A DNA stretch of 12,634 nt from Massilia sp. (lineage in GTDB: Bacteria; Pseudomonadota; Gammaproteobacteria; Burkholderiales; Burkholderiaceae_D): NCBI GenBank assembly GCA_028291845.1, contig JAQGNM010000340.1, positions 1 through 12,634 on the forward strand, given 5' to 3'. The translations under genes and the position numbers were made by a program. The notes under the pieces were generated by a model, which searched no databases, was not told where the DNA came from, and was given only the letters and a program-made list of their open reading frames with translations. This document shows, piece by piece, positions 1-8,200 of this stretch. Each line of letters starts with the position of its first letter. The first letter of the stretch is position 1.

Positions 1-759
1 TCGACCGGCGCCGACTTGAACGGCAAGGCGGCGCAGGATGCCGCGCGCCAGATCCGCGAGCGCCTGGCCGCCTTTGCTGTAACGCTGCACGGCGGCGACG
101 TCGGCCAGGTGCGCTTCGCCGCCGACCTGGTCCACGTCAATGGCCACCAGTTGCGCTTTCCCGAATTGGTCATGAAGGCCTACCTGGCGCGCGTGCAGCT
201 GTGGTCCGACGGCTTTTATGCCACCCCCGGCCTGCACTGGGACCCGAAGACCATGAACGGCAAGCCGTTTTCGTACTTCGCCTACGGCGCCGCGGTGTCC
301 GAAGTGGTGGTCGATACCTTGACGGGCGAATGGAAACTGGCGCGCGCCGACGTGCTGTACGACGCCGGCAAATCGCTCAACCCCGCCATCGACATCGGCC
401 AGGTCGAAGGCGCGTTCATCCAGGGCATGGGCTGGCTGACCACCGAGGAGCTGTGGTGGAACGCCGGCGGCAAGTTGATGACCCATGCGCCGTCGACCTA
501 TAAAATTCCCGGCGTGTCGGACTGCCCGGACAATTTCACGGTACGGCTGTACAACAACAGCAACGTCACCGACAGCATCCACCGCTCGAAGGCGGTCGGC
601 GAGCCGCCGCTGCTGCTGCCGTTTTCGGTGTTTTTTGCGATTCGCGACGCCATTTCGGCGCTCGCCGATCACCAGGTCAATCCGCCCCTGAACGCGCCCG
701 CCACCAGCGAGGAAATCCTCAGGGCGGTCAATTTTGTAGAGGCGGCAAGGGCGTCATGA
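1..759 (+). CDS. xdhB: Xanthine dehydrogenase, molybdenum-binding subunit (C-terminal part, 5' end outside window)
   Basis: This is the C-terminal end of the molybdopterin-binding subunit of xanthine dehydrogenase, which oxidises hypoxanthine to xanthine and xanthine to urate in the cytoplasm. Frame 1 is open from the first base and gives 252 residues. Codons 133-144 read GQVEGAFIQGMG, a conserved cofactor-contacting segment, followed by LTTEEL. The motif SKAVGEPPLLL contains the family's catalytic glutamate (GAG at 601-603; Glu1261 in the bovine enzyme). The stretch STYKIP and the region VFFAIRDAI also match the family from memory. The TTG at 16 is only an internal codon and not a start, because homology runs through it to base 1. 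The stop overlaps the xdhC start in an ATGA (756-759), so the two are probably translationally coupled. A split XdhAB enzyme is assumed. A fused single-chain enzyme cannot be excluded from this fragment. Confidence 0.95.
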   Translation, partial: STGADLNGKAAQDAARQIRERLAAFAVTLHGGDVGQVRFAADLVHVNGHQLRFPELVMKAYLARVQLWSDGFYATPGLHWDPKTMNGKPFSYFAYGAAVSEVVVDTLTGEWKLARADVLYDAGKSLNPAIDIGQVEGAFIQGMGWLTTEELWWNAGGKLMTHAPSTYKIPGVSDCPDNFTVRLYNNSNVTDSIHRSKAVGEPPLLLPFSVFFAIRDAISALADHQVNPPLNAPATSEEILRAVNFVEAARAS

Positions 760-1781
760 TCGACGAATGGAAGCTGGCGGCCGGCGTTCCCGCCGTGCTG
801 GTGACGGTGGCGATCGGCGAAGGTTCGGTGCCGCGCGGACCGGGCACCCGCATGATGGTGGCCGCCGACAGTTTTGCAGGCACCGTCGGCGGCGGCCACC
901 TCGAATTGCGCGCCATCGAGATCGGCCGCGCCATGCTGGCGGACGGCCGCGCGCGCCACTTCGAGCGCTTTGCGCTGGGGCCGAGCCTGGGCCAGTGCTG
1001 CGGCGGCGTGGTGCACCTGGCGTTCGAACGCTTCGATGCCGCCCAAGCGCGTTTGCTGGACGCGCGCCGCGGTCAGGACAGCTGGCGCCTGGTCGCAATC
1101 GACGGCGCGCCGGACGTCTGTTTGTTCGACGGCGATGGCGTGCAGCTGGCCGGAGCGGCTGGCGCACCGCCGTTCGACCGCCAGCTCGGCAGCCACATGA
1201 TGGCTGCCGCCGACGGCCGCCGCTACCTGGTGGCCAAGGTCGAAGCGCCGCGCAATCACCTGATGCTGTTCGGCGCCGGCCACGTCGGCGCGGCGATCAT
1301 CCGCGCCATGGCGGCCTTGCCGTGCAGCGTCACCTGGGTCGACGAACGGGCCGACATGTTCCCGCCCGAGGTGCCGGCCAACGTCACGGTGGAAGCGGCC
1401 GACGCGCTCGACGACCTGGCGGCGCTGGTGGCGAACGCGCCCGATGGCGCCAGCTACCTGGTGATGACCCATTCGCATGCGCTCGACCAGAGAGTTGTCG
1501 AGGCGATTCTGGCGCGGCACAATGTCGGCTGGTTCGGCCTGATCGGCTCGAACACCAAACGCACGCAGTTCGAGCGGCGCCTGCTGGCGCGCGGTTTTGA
1601 CCAGGCACGCATAGCCGCCATGGCCTGCCCGATCGGCCTGCCCGGCATCACTGGCAAGGAGCCGGCCGTGATTGCCGCCTCGGTGGCGGCGCAATTGCTG
1701 ATGCTCTGGCAAAGCGCCGCGCAGTCACCATCGGCGAAAACAGCTTCAATTAATATTCAACTGGTCGGCTCCGCCACCTGA
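756..1781 (+). CDS. xdhC: XdhC, molybdenum cofactor insertion chaperone for xanthine dehydrogenase
   Basis: XdhC binds molybdenum cofactor, helps it receive its terminal sulfur and delivers it to the XdhB subunit. It is not part of the finished enzyme. The 341-residue product has the XdhC/CoxI N-terminal domain, with GSVPRGPGTRMMV at about 24-35, GTVGGGHLE at 42-50 and LGQCCGG at 78-84. A C-terminal Rossmann-like domain follows, starting with FGAGHVG at 172-178 and continuing with GLIGSNTKR at 261-269 and CPIGLPG at 291-297. The start ATG at 756 overlaps the xdhB stop by four bases (ATGA), a strong sign of coupled translation, and no better start lies nearby. guaD begins 13 bases after its stop. 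Length and motif order are normal for the family. The last 20 or so residues, after LLMLWQSAAQ, are a poorly conserved tail. Confidence 0.95.
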   Translation: MIDEWKLAAGVPAVLVTVAIGEGSVPRGPGTRMMVAADSFAGTVGGGHLELRAIEIGRAMLADGRARHFERFALGPSLGQCCGGVVHLAFERFDAAQARLLDARRGQDSWRLVAIDGAPDVCLFDGDGVQLAGAAGAPPFDRQLGSHMMAAADGRRYLVAKVEAPRNHLMLFGAGHVGAAIIRAMAALPCSVTWVDERADMFPPEVPANVTVEAADALDDLAALVANAPDGASYLVMTHSHALDQRVVEAILARHNVGWFGLIGSNTKRTQFERRLLARGFDQARIAAMACPIGLPGITGKEPAVIAASVAAQLLMLWQSAAQSPSAKTASINIQLVGSAT

Positions 1782-1794
1782 CAGAAAGACCCCG

Positions 1795-3111
1795 ATGTCC
1801 ATAGCACCGAGCAATTTGCGGGCCTACCGTGCCAGCCTGCTGCACTTCCACGCCGATCCGGCGTTCGCCGAAAACGCCTATGCCTGGCACGAAGACGGCT
1901 TGTTGATCGTCGACGGCGGCGTGGTCATCGCCTGCGGCGACTACGACGCCCTCAAGCCGACTTTGCCGGCCGGCGCCGACGTCGTCGATTACAGCGGCAA
2001 GATCATCTGCCCCGGCTTCATCGACACCCACATCCACTTCCCGCAGACCGACATGATCGCCTCGCCGGCGCCGGGCCTGCTGCCGTGGCTCGACAGCTAT
2101 ACTTTTCCCACCGAGCGCAAGTTCGACGATGGCGCGCACGGCCGCGAAGTGGCCGACTTCTTTCTCGATCAGCTGATGCGAAGCGGCACCACCACGGCGA
2201 TGGTTTACTGCACCGTGCATAAGGAATCGGTCGACGCTTTTTTCGGCGCCAGCGAAGCACGCGGTTTGCGCATGGTGGCTGGCAAGGTGCTGATGGACCG
2301 CAATTGCCCCGACTTTTTGGCCGACACCGCCGCCAGCGGCGCGCGCGATTCCGAGGAACTGATCGAGCGCTGGCACCACCGCGGCCGTTTGCAGTACGCC
2401 ATCACGCCCCGCTTCGCGCCCACCTCCAGCGAAGCGCAGCTGGCCGCCACCGGCGAGCTGGCGCGCGCCTGGCCCGACACCTATATCCAGACCCACGTGT
2501 CGGAAAATTGCGACGAGTGTAACTGGGTCAAGTCGCTGTTCCCGGCCTCGCACAGCTACCTCGACGTGTACGATCACTACGGCCTGCTGCGCCCGCGCGC
2601 CATGTACGGCCACTGCATCTGGCTCGACGACGATGATTTCGCCCGCATGGCCGACACCGGCGCGGCGGCGGCGGTGTGCCCGACCTCCAACCTGTTCCTC
2701 GGCAGCGGCCTGTTCGACTTCGAGCGCGCCGATGCCAAAGGGGTGCTGCTGTCGCTGGCCTCCGACGTCGGCGCCGGCACCAGTTTCTGCATGCTGCAGA
2801 CGATGAACGAAGCTTATAAGGTGGCGCGCATGAAGGGCAGCTACCTGCCGGCGCTGCGCATGTTTTACATGGCCACCCTGGGGGCGGCGCGCGCCATGCG
2901 GCTCGAAGGCACGATCGGCAATTTCGCGCCGGGCGTCGAAGCCGATTTTCTCGTCCTCGATCCGCGCGCCACGCCCTTGCTGGCGCGCCGCAGCGGCGAA
3001 TGCGACAACCTCGAGGAATTGTTGTTCGCGCTGGCCTTGCTGGGCGACGACCGCGCAGTGGCCGCCACCTATTCGGGCGGGCGCCTGCAATGGGATGCGG
3101 CGGCGTCCTGA
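1795..3111 (+). CDS. guaD: Guanine deaminase
   Basis: This zinc amidohydrolase converts guanine to xanthine and ammonia, feeding xanthine dehydrogenase encoded just upstream. The 438 residues are close to the roughly 440 of E. coli GuaD. The metal and catalytic residues are all present: His79 and His81 in THIHFPQ, His234 and the proton-transferring Glu237 in QTHVSEN, His273 in YGHCIWL, and Asp324 in SDVGAGTS. Gln84 and Arg206 (ITPRFAPTSS) match the guanine-contacting positions of the family. There is no signal peptide, so it should be cytoplasmic. The start at ATG 1795 is preceded by a weak GAAAG ribosome site at about 1784-1788. The gap of 13 bases to xdhC suggests a single xdhB-xdhC-guaD transcript. 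Other amidohydrolases such as chlorohydrolases are related, but the SDVGAGTS and FPQTD motifs favour guanine deaminase. Confidence 0.96.
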   Translation: MSIAPSNLRAYRASLLHFHADPAFAENAYAWHEDGLLIVDGGVVIACGDYDALKPTLPAGADVVDYSGKIICPGFIDTHIHFPQTDMIASPAPGLLPWLDSYTFPTERKFDDGAHGREVADFFLDQLMRSGTTTAMVYCTVHKESVDAFFGASEARGLRMVAGKVLMDRNCPDFLADTAASGARDSEELIERWHHRGRLQYAITPRFAPTSSEAQLAATGELARAWPDTYIQTHVSENCDECNWVKSLFPASHSYLDVYDHYGLLRPRAMYGHCIWLDDDDFARMADTGAAAAVCPTSNLFLGSGLFDFERADAKGVLLSLASDVGAGTSFCMLQTMNEAYKVARMKGSYLPALRMFYMATLGAARAMRLEGTIGNFAPGVEADFLVLDPRATPLLARRSGECDNLEELLFALALLGDDRAVAATYSGGRLQWDAAAS

Positions 3112-3122
3112 AGCGCCGCGCA

Positions 3123-3149
3123 TTGCCAATCCGGCATGAAGACTATAAA
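3123..3149 (+). promoter_or_regulatory. Possible promoter for the exported deaminase gene
   Basis: A TTGCCA (3123-3128) and a TATAAA (3144-3149) lie in the 82-base gap between guaD and the next gene, about 45 bases before its ATG. The 15-base spacing is shorter than the usual 17, so this is only a candidate. The deaminase gene might instead be read through from guaD, since no terminator-like hairpin with a T-run is visible in the gap. Confidence 0.3.
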
Positions 3150-3193
3150 GTAGCCGCGACCGGACTATTTAACACTTCACCGAAAGATTGACC

Positions 3194-4696
3194 ATGCAGA
3201 TTCGATCGCGCCTGGTGCTGGCCTTGCTGGCCGCTGCCGCCGCCTCCGCCCAGGCCAAGGGACCCGTCACCGCCAACGAGGCGGCCACCGCCCGTTATTT
3301 TGCCCAGCTGGTCGGCGGCAAGCATGCCCAGCAATCGGCCTTGACGATGTTCTTCTCGCAAATGCCGAAGGGCGGCGATCTGCACCACCATTACTCGGGC
3401 GCTTTATATGCCGAGCAATACGTCGACTTTCTCGACAAGCAAGGTTTGTGCGTCAACAAGCTCACCTACCGCATCGAAACCGACAAGAAAATCATCGATG
3501 CCGAACGCGCGTTGCCGGCGCCCCAGCGCAATTGCCTGTCCTCGGGCGAGCTGTACGCCGACGACCACAGCTATCGCGAAGTGCTGCAGCGCTGGTCGAG
3601 CAAGGATTTCGACAACCACGGCGCCATCCAGCCGCCGCCGGACCGCCAGTTTTTCCAGACTTTCGGCTATTTCGGCCCGGTCTCGAACGCCAACTTCGCC
3701 GAGGGCTTGCAAACGCTCAAGCAGCGCGCCGTCGCCGAGAACGTCAGCTATATAGAAACCATGTTCAAGCTGGCGCCGTTCAAGGGCGACAAGGCGTTCG
3801 ACGACGCCGCCTGGAAAGCCGCCAACGATGACGCCGCCTTCGACGCCTTGTTGCGCCAGCAACAAAGCGCGCTCGAGCAGGATGCCGCATTTAATGGCAA
3901 CGTGAAAGATTACGTCGCCAGGATCGAGTCGGCCGCCGCCGGCATCGACGACGCCGAGTTCACCATGCGCTACCAGGCTTACGTGCTGCGCCTGCTGGGT
4001 CCGTCGCAAGTGTTTTCCTCGATGGTGGCCGGCTTCAAGGCAGTCGGCCAAAGTCCGCTGATCGTCGGCGTCAATATTGTCGGGCAGGAAAGCCAGATGG
4101 TGTCGATGCGCGATTACGCCTTGCACATGAAGATGTTCCGCTTCCTGAAAAAACAATATCCGAACGTCAAGGTCGCCCTGCATGCGGGCGAGCTGGCGCT
4201 GGGCGACGTGCCGCCGGAAGGTTTGAAGTTTCATATCGACCAGGCGGTCAACGTCGCCATGGCCGACCGCATCGGCCACGGCATCGACCTGGCCTACGAG
4301 AAAAATGTCATCGCGCTGCTCAAGAAGATGAAGGAGGCCAGGGTGCCGGTGGAAATCAACCTGACCAGCAACGGCTTCATCAGCGGCGTCAGCGGCGACA
4401 ACCACCCGGTCACCCTGTACCGCAAGTTCGGCGTGCCCTTCGTCATTTCCACCGACGACGCCGGCGTCACCCGTCACGATCTGTCGCATGAATACGTGTT
4501 GTTCGCCAGCCGCTATCGGCCCGATTACGCCGAAGTCAAACGCTTGTCATACGCCAGCATCGAATACGCCTTTTTGCCGGCCGCGCAGCGCGCCCGCCTC
4601 ACGGCCCAGCTCGATCAGCGTTTTGCCCGCTTCGAATCCGTCATGGCCGGCTTGACCGCGGGCAGCATGTCGCAGCCCTTCAAGCAGCGGAAATAA
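3194..4696 (+). CDS. Exported adenosine deaminase family protein
   Basis: This is a 500-residue member of the adenosine/AMP deaminase superfamily, predicted to convert adenosine to inosine outside the cytoplasm. The metal and catalytic residues are in the expected order: His64 and His66 (GDLHHHYSGA), His330 and Glu333 (LHAGE), His362 (RIGHGID) and the Asp421-Asp422 pair (STDDAG). The opening MPKGGDLHHH resembles the secreted ADA2/ADGF branch more than cytoplasmic adenosine deaminase, and at 500 residues it is longer than the usual 330-350. ATG 3194 is chosen over the TTG at 3188. It follows a GAAAG site (3182-3186) by 7 bases and gives a typical signal peptide, MQIRSRL followed by an alanine/leucine-rich core with likely cleavage after AQA at 19-21. 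No lipobox is seen, so it is probably periplasmic or secreted. Substrate preference (adenosine, deoxyadenosine, or another adenine compound) is inferred from the family only. Confidence 0.88.
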   Translation: MQIRSRLVLALLAAAAASAQAKGPVTANEAATARYFAQLVGGKHAQQSALTMFFSQMPKGGDLHHHYSGALYAEQYVDFLDKQGLCVNKLTYRIETDKKIIDAERALPAPQRNCLSSGELYADDHSYREVLQRWSSKDFDNHGAIQPPPDRQFFQTFGYFGPVSNANFAEGLQTLKQRAVAENVSYIETMFKLAPFKGDKAFDDAAWKAANDDAAFDALLRQQQSALEQDAAFNGNVKDYVARIESAAAGIDDAEFTMRYQAYVLRLLGPSQVFSSMVAGFKAVGQSPLIVGVNIVGQESQMVSMRDYALHMKMFRFLKKQYPNVKVALHAGELALGDVPPEGLKFHIDQAVNVAMADRIGHGIDLAYEKNVIALLKKMKEARVPVEINLTSNGFISGVSGDNHPVTLYRKFGVPFVISTDDAGVTRHDLSHEYVLFASRYRPDYAEVKRLSYASIEYAFLPAAQRARLTAQLDQRFARFESVMAGLTAGSMSQPFKQRK

Positions 4697-4709
4697 ACGC
4701 GGCAGAATA

Positions 4710-4730
4710 TTGCGGTTTTATGAGCCGCAA
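4710..4730 (+). repeat. Small hairpin after the deaminase gene
   Basis: TTGCGG (4710-4715) and CCGCAA (4725-4730) form a perfect 6-bp stem with a 9-base loop, 13 bases after the deaminase stop. No T-run follows. It may add to 3'-end formation or stability together with the longer hairpin just downstream. Confidence 0.45.
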
Positions 4731-4736
4731 GTTGCG

Positions 4737-4783
4737 ACGATACGCGCCGCCACCCACTTCGACGGGTCGCGGCGCGTAATCGT
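4737..4783 (+). terminator. Likely transcription terminator or 3'-end hairpin of the deaminase gene
   Basis: The left arm (4737-4750) pairs with the right arm (4769-4783) through ACGAT with ATCGT and ACGCGCCGC with GCGGCGCGT, leaving one unpaired A. An inner ACCC/GGGT (4752-4755 and 4764-4767) extends it around an 8-base loop. The stem is long and GC-rich and sits about 40 bases after the deaminase stop. Only a short TTT follows (4783-4785), so it is an imperfect intrinsic terminator and may act as an RNA stabiliser instead. Confidence 0.5.
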
Positions 4784-4894
4784 TTGCGCATATCTATATG
4801 TCATCAGTGTGGTCATTGCGCTACACAATCGCGCCTCTCTGCGTCGCCGTGGCGATTTTCCTACTTAAAGGATTTCTATGCAGAACGCCTCACT

Positions 4895-4900
4895 TATAAT
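4895..4900 (+). promoter_or_regulatory. Possible -10 element for the TonB-dependent receptor gene
   Basis: A perfect TATAAT lies about 325 bases before the receptor start. No good -35 hexamer is found 16-18 bases upstream, so it would need an activator or is a chance match. If used, the transcript would carry a leader of about 315 bases that includes the inverted repeats at 4964-4988 and 5056-5140. Confidence 0.3.
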
Positions 4901-4963
4901 CGCCCTCACCGCAGCGCAGCACGCTTGAGAGTGACAAGAAGAATGGCAGGTCGTTTTCACACG

Positions 4964-4988
4964 GATTTATAGCAGATACCTATAAATC
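4964..4988. repeat. 9-bp perfect inverted repeat, possible operator or hairpin
   Basis: GATTTATAG (4964-4972) and CTATAAATC (4980-4988) are perfect inverted copies with a 7-base spacer (CAGATAC). The symmetry and AT content suit a helix-turn-helix regulator site or a weak hairpin. The right arm contains TATAAA (4981-4986), which could itself be a -10 element, so a bound protein here would cover that promoter. No regulator gene is adjacent in the window. Confidence 0.5.
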
Positions 4989-5055
4989 GCTAAAGGAAAA
5001 CGTATTTGTGTCACCTTATCCATTCATGCATAGTTGCCTGATAGAAGCACAAAAA

Positions 5056-5140
5056 GACAACACTTTTGAACAATAAACATCGATGTCATGAAGGTGACAT
5101 GGGTGCCGGACATGCTGATGTCCGCCGCAAAAGTGTTGTC
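5056..5140. other. Three-stem structured element upstream of the receptor gene
   Basis: GACAACACTTTTG (5056-5068) is a perfect 13-bp inverted copy of CAAAAGTGTTGTC (5128-5140). Inside lie two more perfect hairpins: ATGTCA/TGACAT (5083-5088 and 5095-5100, 6-base loop) and GGACAT/ATGTCC (5108-5113 and 5118-5123, 4-base loop). Together they can fold as a three-way junction of 85 bases, ending 84 bases before the receptor ATG. The two inner hairpins share the half-site ATGTC/GACAT, so the outer and inner copies can also pair in an alternative way. It could be a cis-acting RNA, a cluster of protein-binding sites, or a small mobile repeat. The stems are read directly from the sequence; the function is unknown. 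Confidence 0.6.
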
Positions 5141-5164
5141 GATAGATGGTTTTAGCAACAGCAG

Positions 5165-5218
5165 CAAAAAAGGGCGCCGGCAACGGTGATCCGTACAACT
5201 ATTAGTCTTTTTTGGGGT
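5165..5218 (+). promoter_or_regulatory. Receptor ribosome-binding site with a flanking A/T inverted repeat
   Basis: GGGGT (5214-5218) lies 6 bases before ATG 5225 and decides that start. CAAAAAAG (5165-5172) and CTTTTTTG (5207-5214) are perfect inverted copies, and the right arm touches the first G of the ribosome site. Pairing would form an 8-bp, A/T-rich stem around a 34-base loop and could limit ribosome access. The repeat may be chance, given its low complexity. Confidence 0.45.
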
Positions 5219-5224
5219 AATCAA

Positions 5225-8200
5225 ATGATCATTCATAAACGGATCCAGCTGACCAAGATGGCGCTTGCGCTGTCGATCGCGCTGGCCACTGCGCCTGCGT
5301 TCGCGCAAAACACGACCTCGGCTATTGCCGGTCGCATTTCGGGCGCCGACGGCAAACCGGCTGCTGGCGCAACGGTCCAGATCGTTCACAACGAATCAGG
5401 TTCGGTCAGCACCGTCACCACCGACGCCGAAGGCCGCTACAATGCGCGCGGTCTGCGTACCGGTGGTCCGTTTACGATCACCATTACCAAGAACGGTATT
5501 TCGGAAAAGCGCACCGACGTCTACACCCAGTTGGCTGAAACCGCCGCTGTCGACGCCACCCTGGGCGCGCAAGTGCAGACCGTGACCGTGACCGGTTCGG
5601 CCAACCGCTCGGAGAAGTTCTCGCGCAACACCATGGGTTCGGGCACCAGCATCGGCGCCACCGAACTGGCCACCCAGGCATCGATCAACCGCAACCTGCA
5701 GGATTACGCCCGTGCCGACCCGCGCGTGTCGCAGACCGACAAGGAACGCGGCGAAATCTCCGTAGCCGGCCAGAACTCGCGCTATAACACCCTGACCATC
5801 GACGGCGTCGCCGTCAACGACACCTTCGGCCTGGAAGCGAGCGGCTCGCCGACTTCGCGTCAGCCGATCTCGATCGAAGCGATCCAGTCGGTGCAGGTTA
5901 ACGTCGCCAACTACGACGTCACCCAAAAAGGCTACACCGGCGCCAACATCAACGCCGTCACCAAATCCGGTACCAATGACTGGAAGGGCGGCGTCTACTA
6001 CGTCACCCGTGACGACCGCCTGGTAGGCGACCGCTACAATGCCACCGCCGACACCTACACCGCGGCGCCTGCATTTGAAGAAAATACCAAGGGCGGCTAT
6101 GTCAGCGGCCCGCTGATCCAGGACAAGCTGTTCCTGTTCGCACTGGTGGAAGAAACCAAGAGTTCGCGCTCGGCGCCTGAATTCGGTCAACTGGGCAGCA
6201 GCGCCGGCACCACCGTCGCCATCACCCAGTCATCGATCGACAGCGCCCGCAACATCGCGCAAACCAGATACAACACTGACATCGGCACCACCGCCGTACC
6301 GGCTGGTAACAAGTTTGTCTCGCGCGAGCAGATGTTGAAGGTCGATTACAACATCAACGACAACCACCGCGCCAGCGTCCGTTACGCCAAGACCTCGCAA
6401 GCAGATCCGATCTACACCGGCTTCTCGTCGACCGGCGTCGGACTGTCGTCGCAGTTCTACAACCAGGGCAAGAGCATCGAGACCATCGTCGGCCAGGTGC
6501 TGTCGGACTGGACCCCGAACTTCTCGACCGAGTTCAAGTATTCGACCCGCGACTACGATTCGGTGCCGACCAACACCGTGCGTACGCCAGCGATCTCGCT
6601 GCAATTTTCCGGTCCGCTGCCTGCAGGCGCTCCGGCCGGCCTTCCGGTAGGCAATCGCTTCATCAACTTCGGCACCGAGTCGAGCCGCCACCTCAACGTG
6701 CTGCGTACCGATACCCGCGACATCTACCTGGGCGGCACCTACACGGCTGGCGATCATGAGATCAAGTTCGGCGGCGACAACACCCGCAACACGATCTACA
6801 ACGCCTTCCTGCAGAACATCAACGGCAACTACACCTTCGGTTGCCGCGATGATGTGTCCTACGCGTCGTTCGCCTCGACCGGCTTCACCTGCGCCCGCGG
6901 CACCACCGCGCAGATCGAAGCGGCGGTCCTGGAGAACTTCTCGCGCGGCCGTCCTTTGTCGTACACCTTGCAGCAGGCTGTTGCCGGCGGCACGCTCGAC
7001 AATGCCGTCGCCAAGTTCACGCTGAAGAACACCGGCCTGTTCCTGCAAGACACCTGGAACGTCAGCAAGGCGCTGACCATTACCGGCGGCGTGCGTATCG
7101 ACTACAACGACGTCGATGGCCGTCCGCTGCGCAACAGCGCCGCTGCAGCGCCTCTGGTCGCAGGCAATCCGGCCACCGGCGTGCGTCAATCCGGCGGCTT
7201 CGGCTACGACAACACCCAGACCATCGACGGCACCAAGCTGGTACAGCCGCGCGTCGGCTTCAACCTGAAACTGCCAACCGAGCGCACCATGCAGGTTCGC
7301 GGCGGCGTCGGCCTGTTCCAGGGCGCTTCGGCAGCCGTGTGGATGTCGAATCCGTTCTCGAACCCTGGCGTTGCCAGCCGCATCATCAACTGCTCCGGTA
7401 CCGGCGCCACCAAGTGCCCGACCACCGACAACACTTTCAGCATCAATCCTGATGCCCAGCCAAACGTCGCCGGCGCGACGCCAGCAGCGAACGTCGACTT
7501 CCTCGACCCAAGCTTCCGTCAGCCATCGGTCTGGAAAGCCAACATCGCTTTCGACACCGAACTGCCATGGTACGGCGTGGTGTTCTCGGCCGAGTACTTG
7601 AAGACCAAGAACAAGGACGCGATCTACTACGAAAACCTGAACCTGGGCGCACCGACCCGCATCGGTACCGACGGCCGTAACCTGTACTACAACGCCGGCG
7701 GCTACCAGGCCAGCTGCTACACCGCTGCCAATGGCACTGTGACGATCACCTCGAACTGCGTGACCAGCAAGGCGCTGTCGAACCTGAGCTACGGTAACGT
7801 CATGCTGGCCAAGGACACCAGCCTGGGTGAAGCCAACGTCGGCACCATCTCGTTCTCGCGTCCTTTGACCCGCGGCTTCGGCTGGTCGGTCGCCGCCACC
7901 AAGACGACGTCGACCGAAGTATCGTCGCTGACCTCGTCGGTATCGACCTCGAACTGGAACGGCCGCTCGGTGTTCAACCCGAACGAAAACATCGCCACCA
8001 ACTCGAGCTACCTGGTAAAAGACCGCATCAACGCGCTGGTCAACTTCCAGAAGAAGTTCTTCGGTACCTACAACACCCGTTTCGGCATGTTCTATGAAGG
8101 CCGTTCGGGCAAGCCTTACAGCTGGACCGTGAACAATGACTTGAACGGTGACGGCCTGGGCGGCAACGACCGCATGTACATCCCGCGCGCTTTCGGTTCG

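Larger units (their letters stand above)
4697..5224. other. 528-base non-coding region with many inverted repeats
   Basis: No convincing gene lies between the deaminase stop and the receptor start. The stretch is visibly more AT-rich than the flanking genes. It holds, in order, a hairpin at 4710-4730, a long imperfect hairpin at 4737-4783, a TATAAT at 4895-4900, a 9-bp inverted repeat at 4964-4988, a three-stem element at 5056-5140, and an A/T inverted repeat ending at the receptor ribosome site (5165-5214). Much of it probably acts as promoter and 5' leader for the receptor gene. Confidence 0.75.

Noticed and set aside
1750..3129. Long minus-strand open frame opposite guaD
   Set aside because: Low-complexity Ala/Gly/Val/Arg product without motifs, while the opposite strand carries a complete guanine deaminase with all catalytic residues.
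4944..4959. Sigma-54 type -24/-12 promoter (TGGCAG...TTTCA)
   Set aside because: The nearly invariant GC of the -12 element is missing, so the match is too weak to support.
4784..4972. Possible 62-residue protein with a CHQCGHC-like start
   Set aside because: It needs a TTG start without a ribosome site, has no conserved context and spans the candidate TATAAT and the inverted-repeat region. The cysteines look coincidental.
5056..5140. Classical purine riboswitch
   Set aside because: The three-way layout and purine context invited the idea, but the junctions lack the expected TATA and TCTAC-like segments, the loops are 6 and 4 bases and not complementary, and the first junction is too long.
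5186..5224. Upstream GTG start for the receptor
   Set aside because: It would add 13 residues before the signal peptide, and the GGGGT ribosome site fits ATG 5225 instead.
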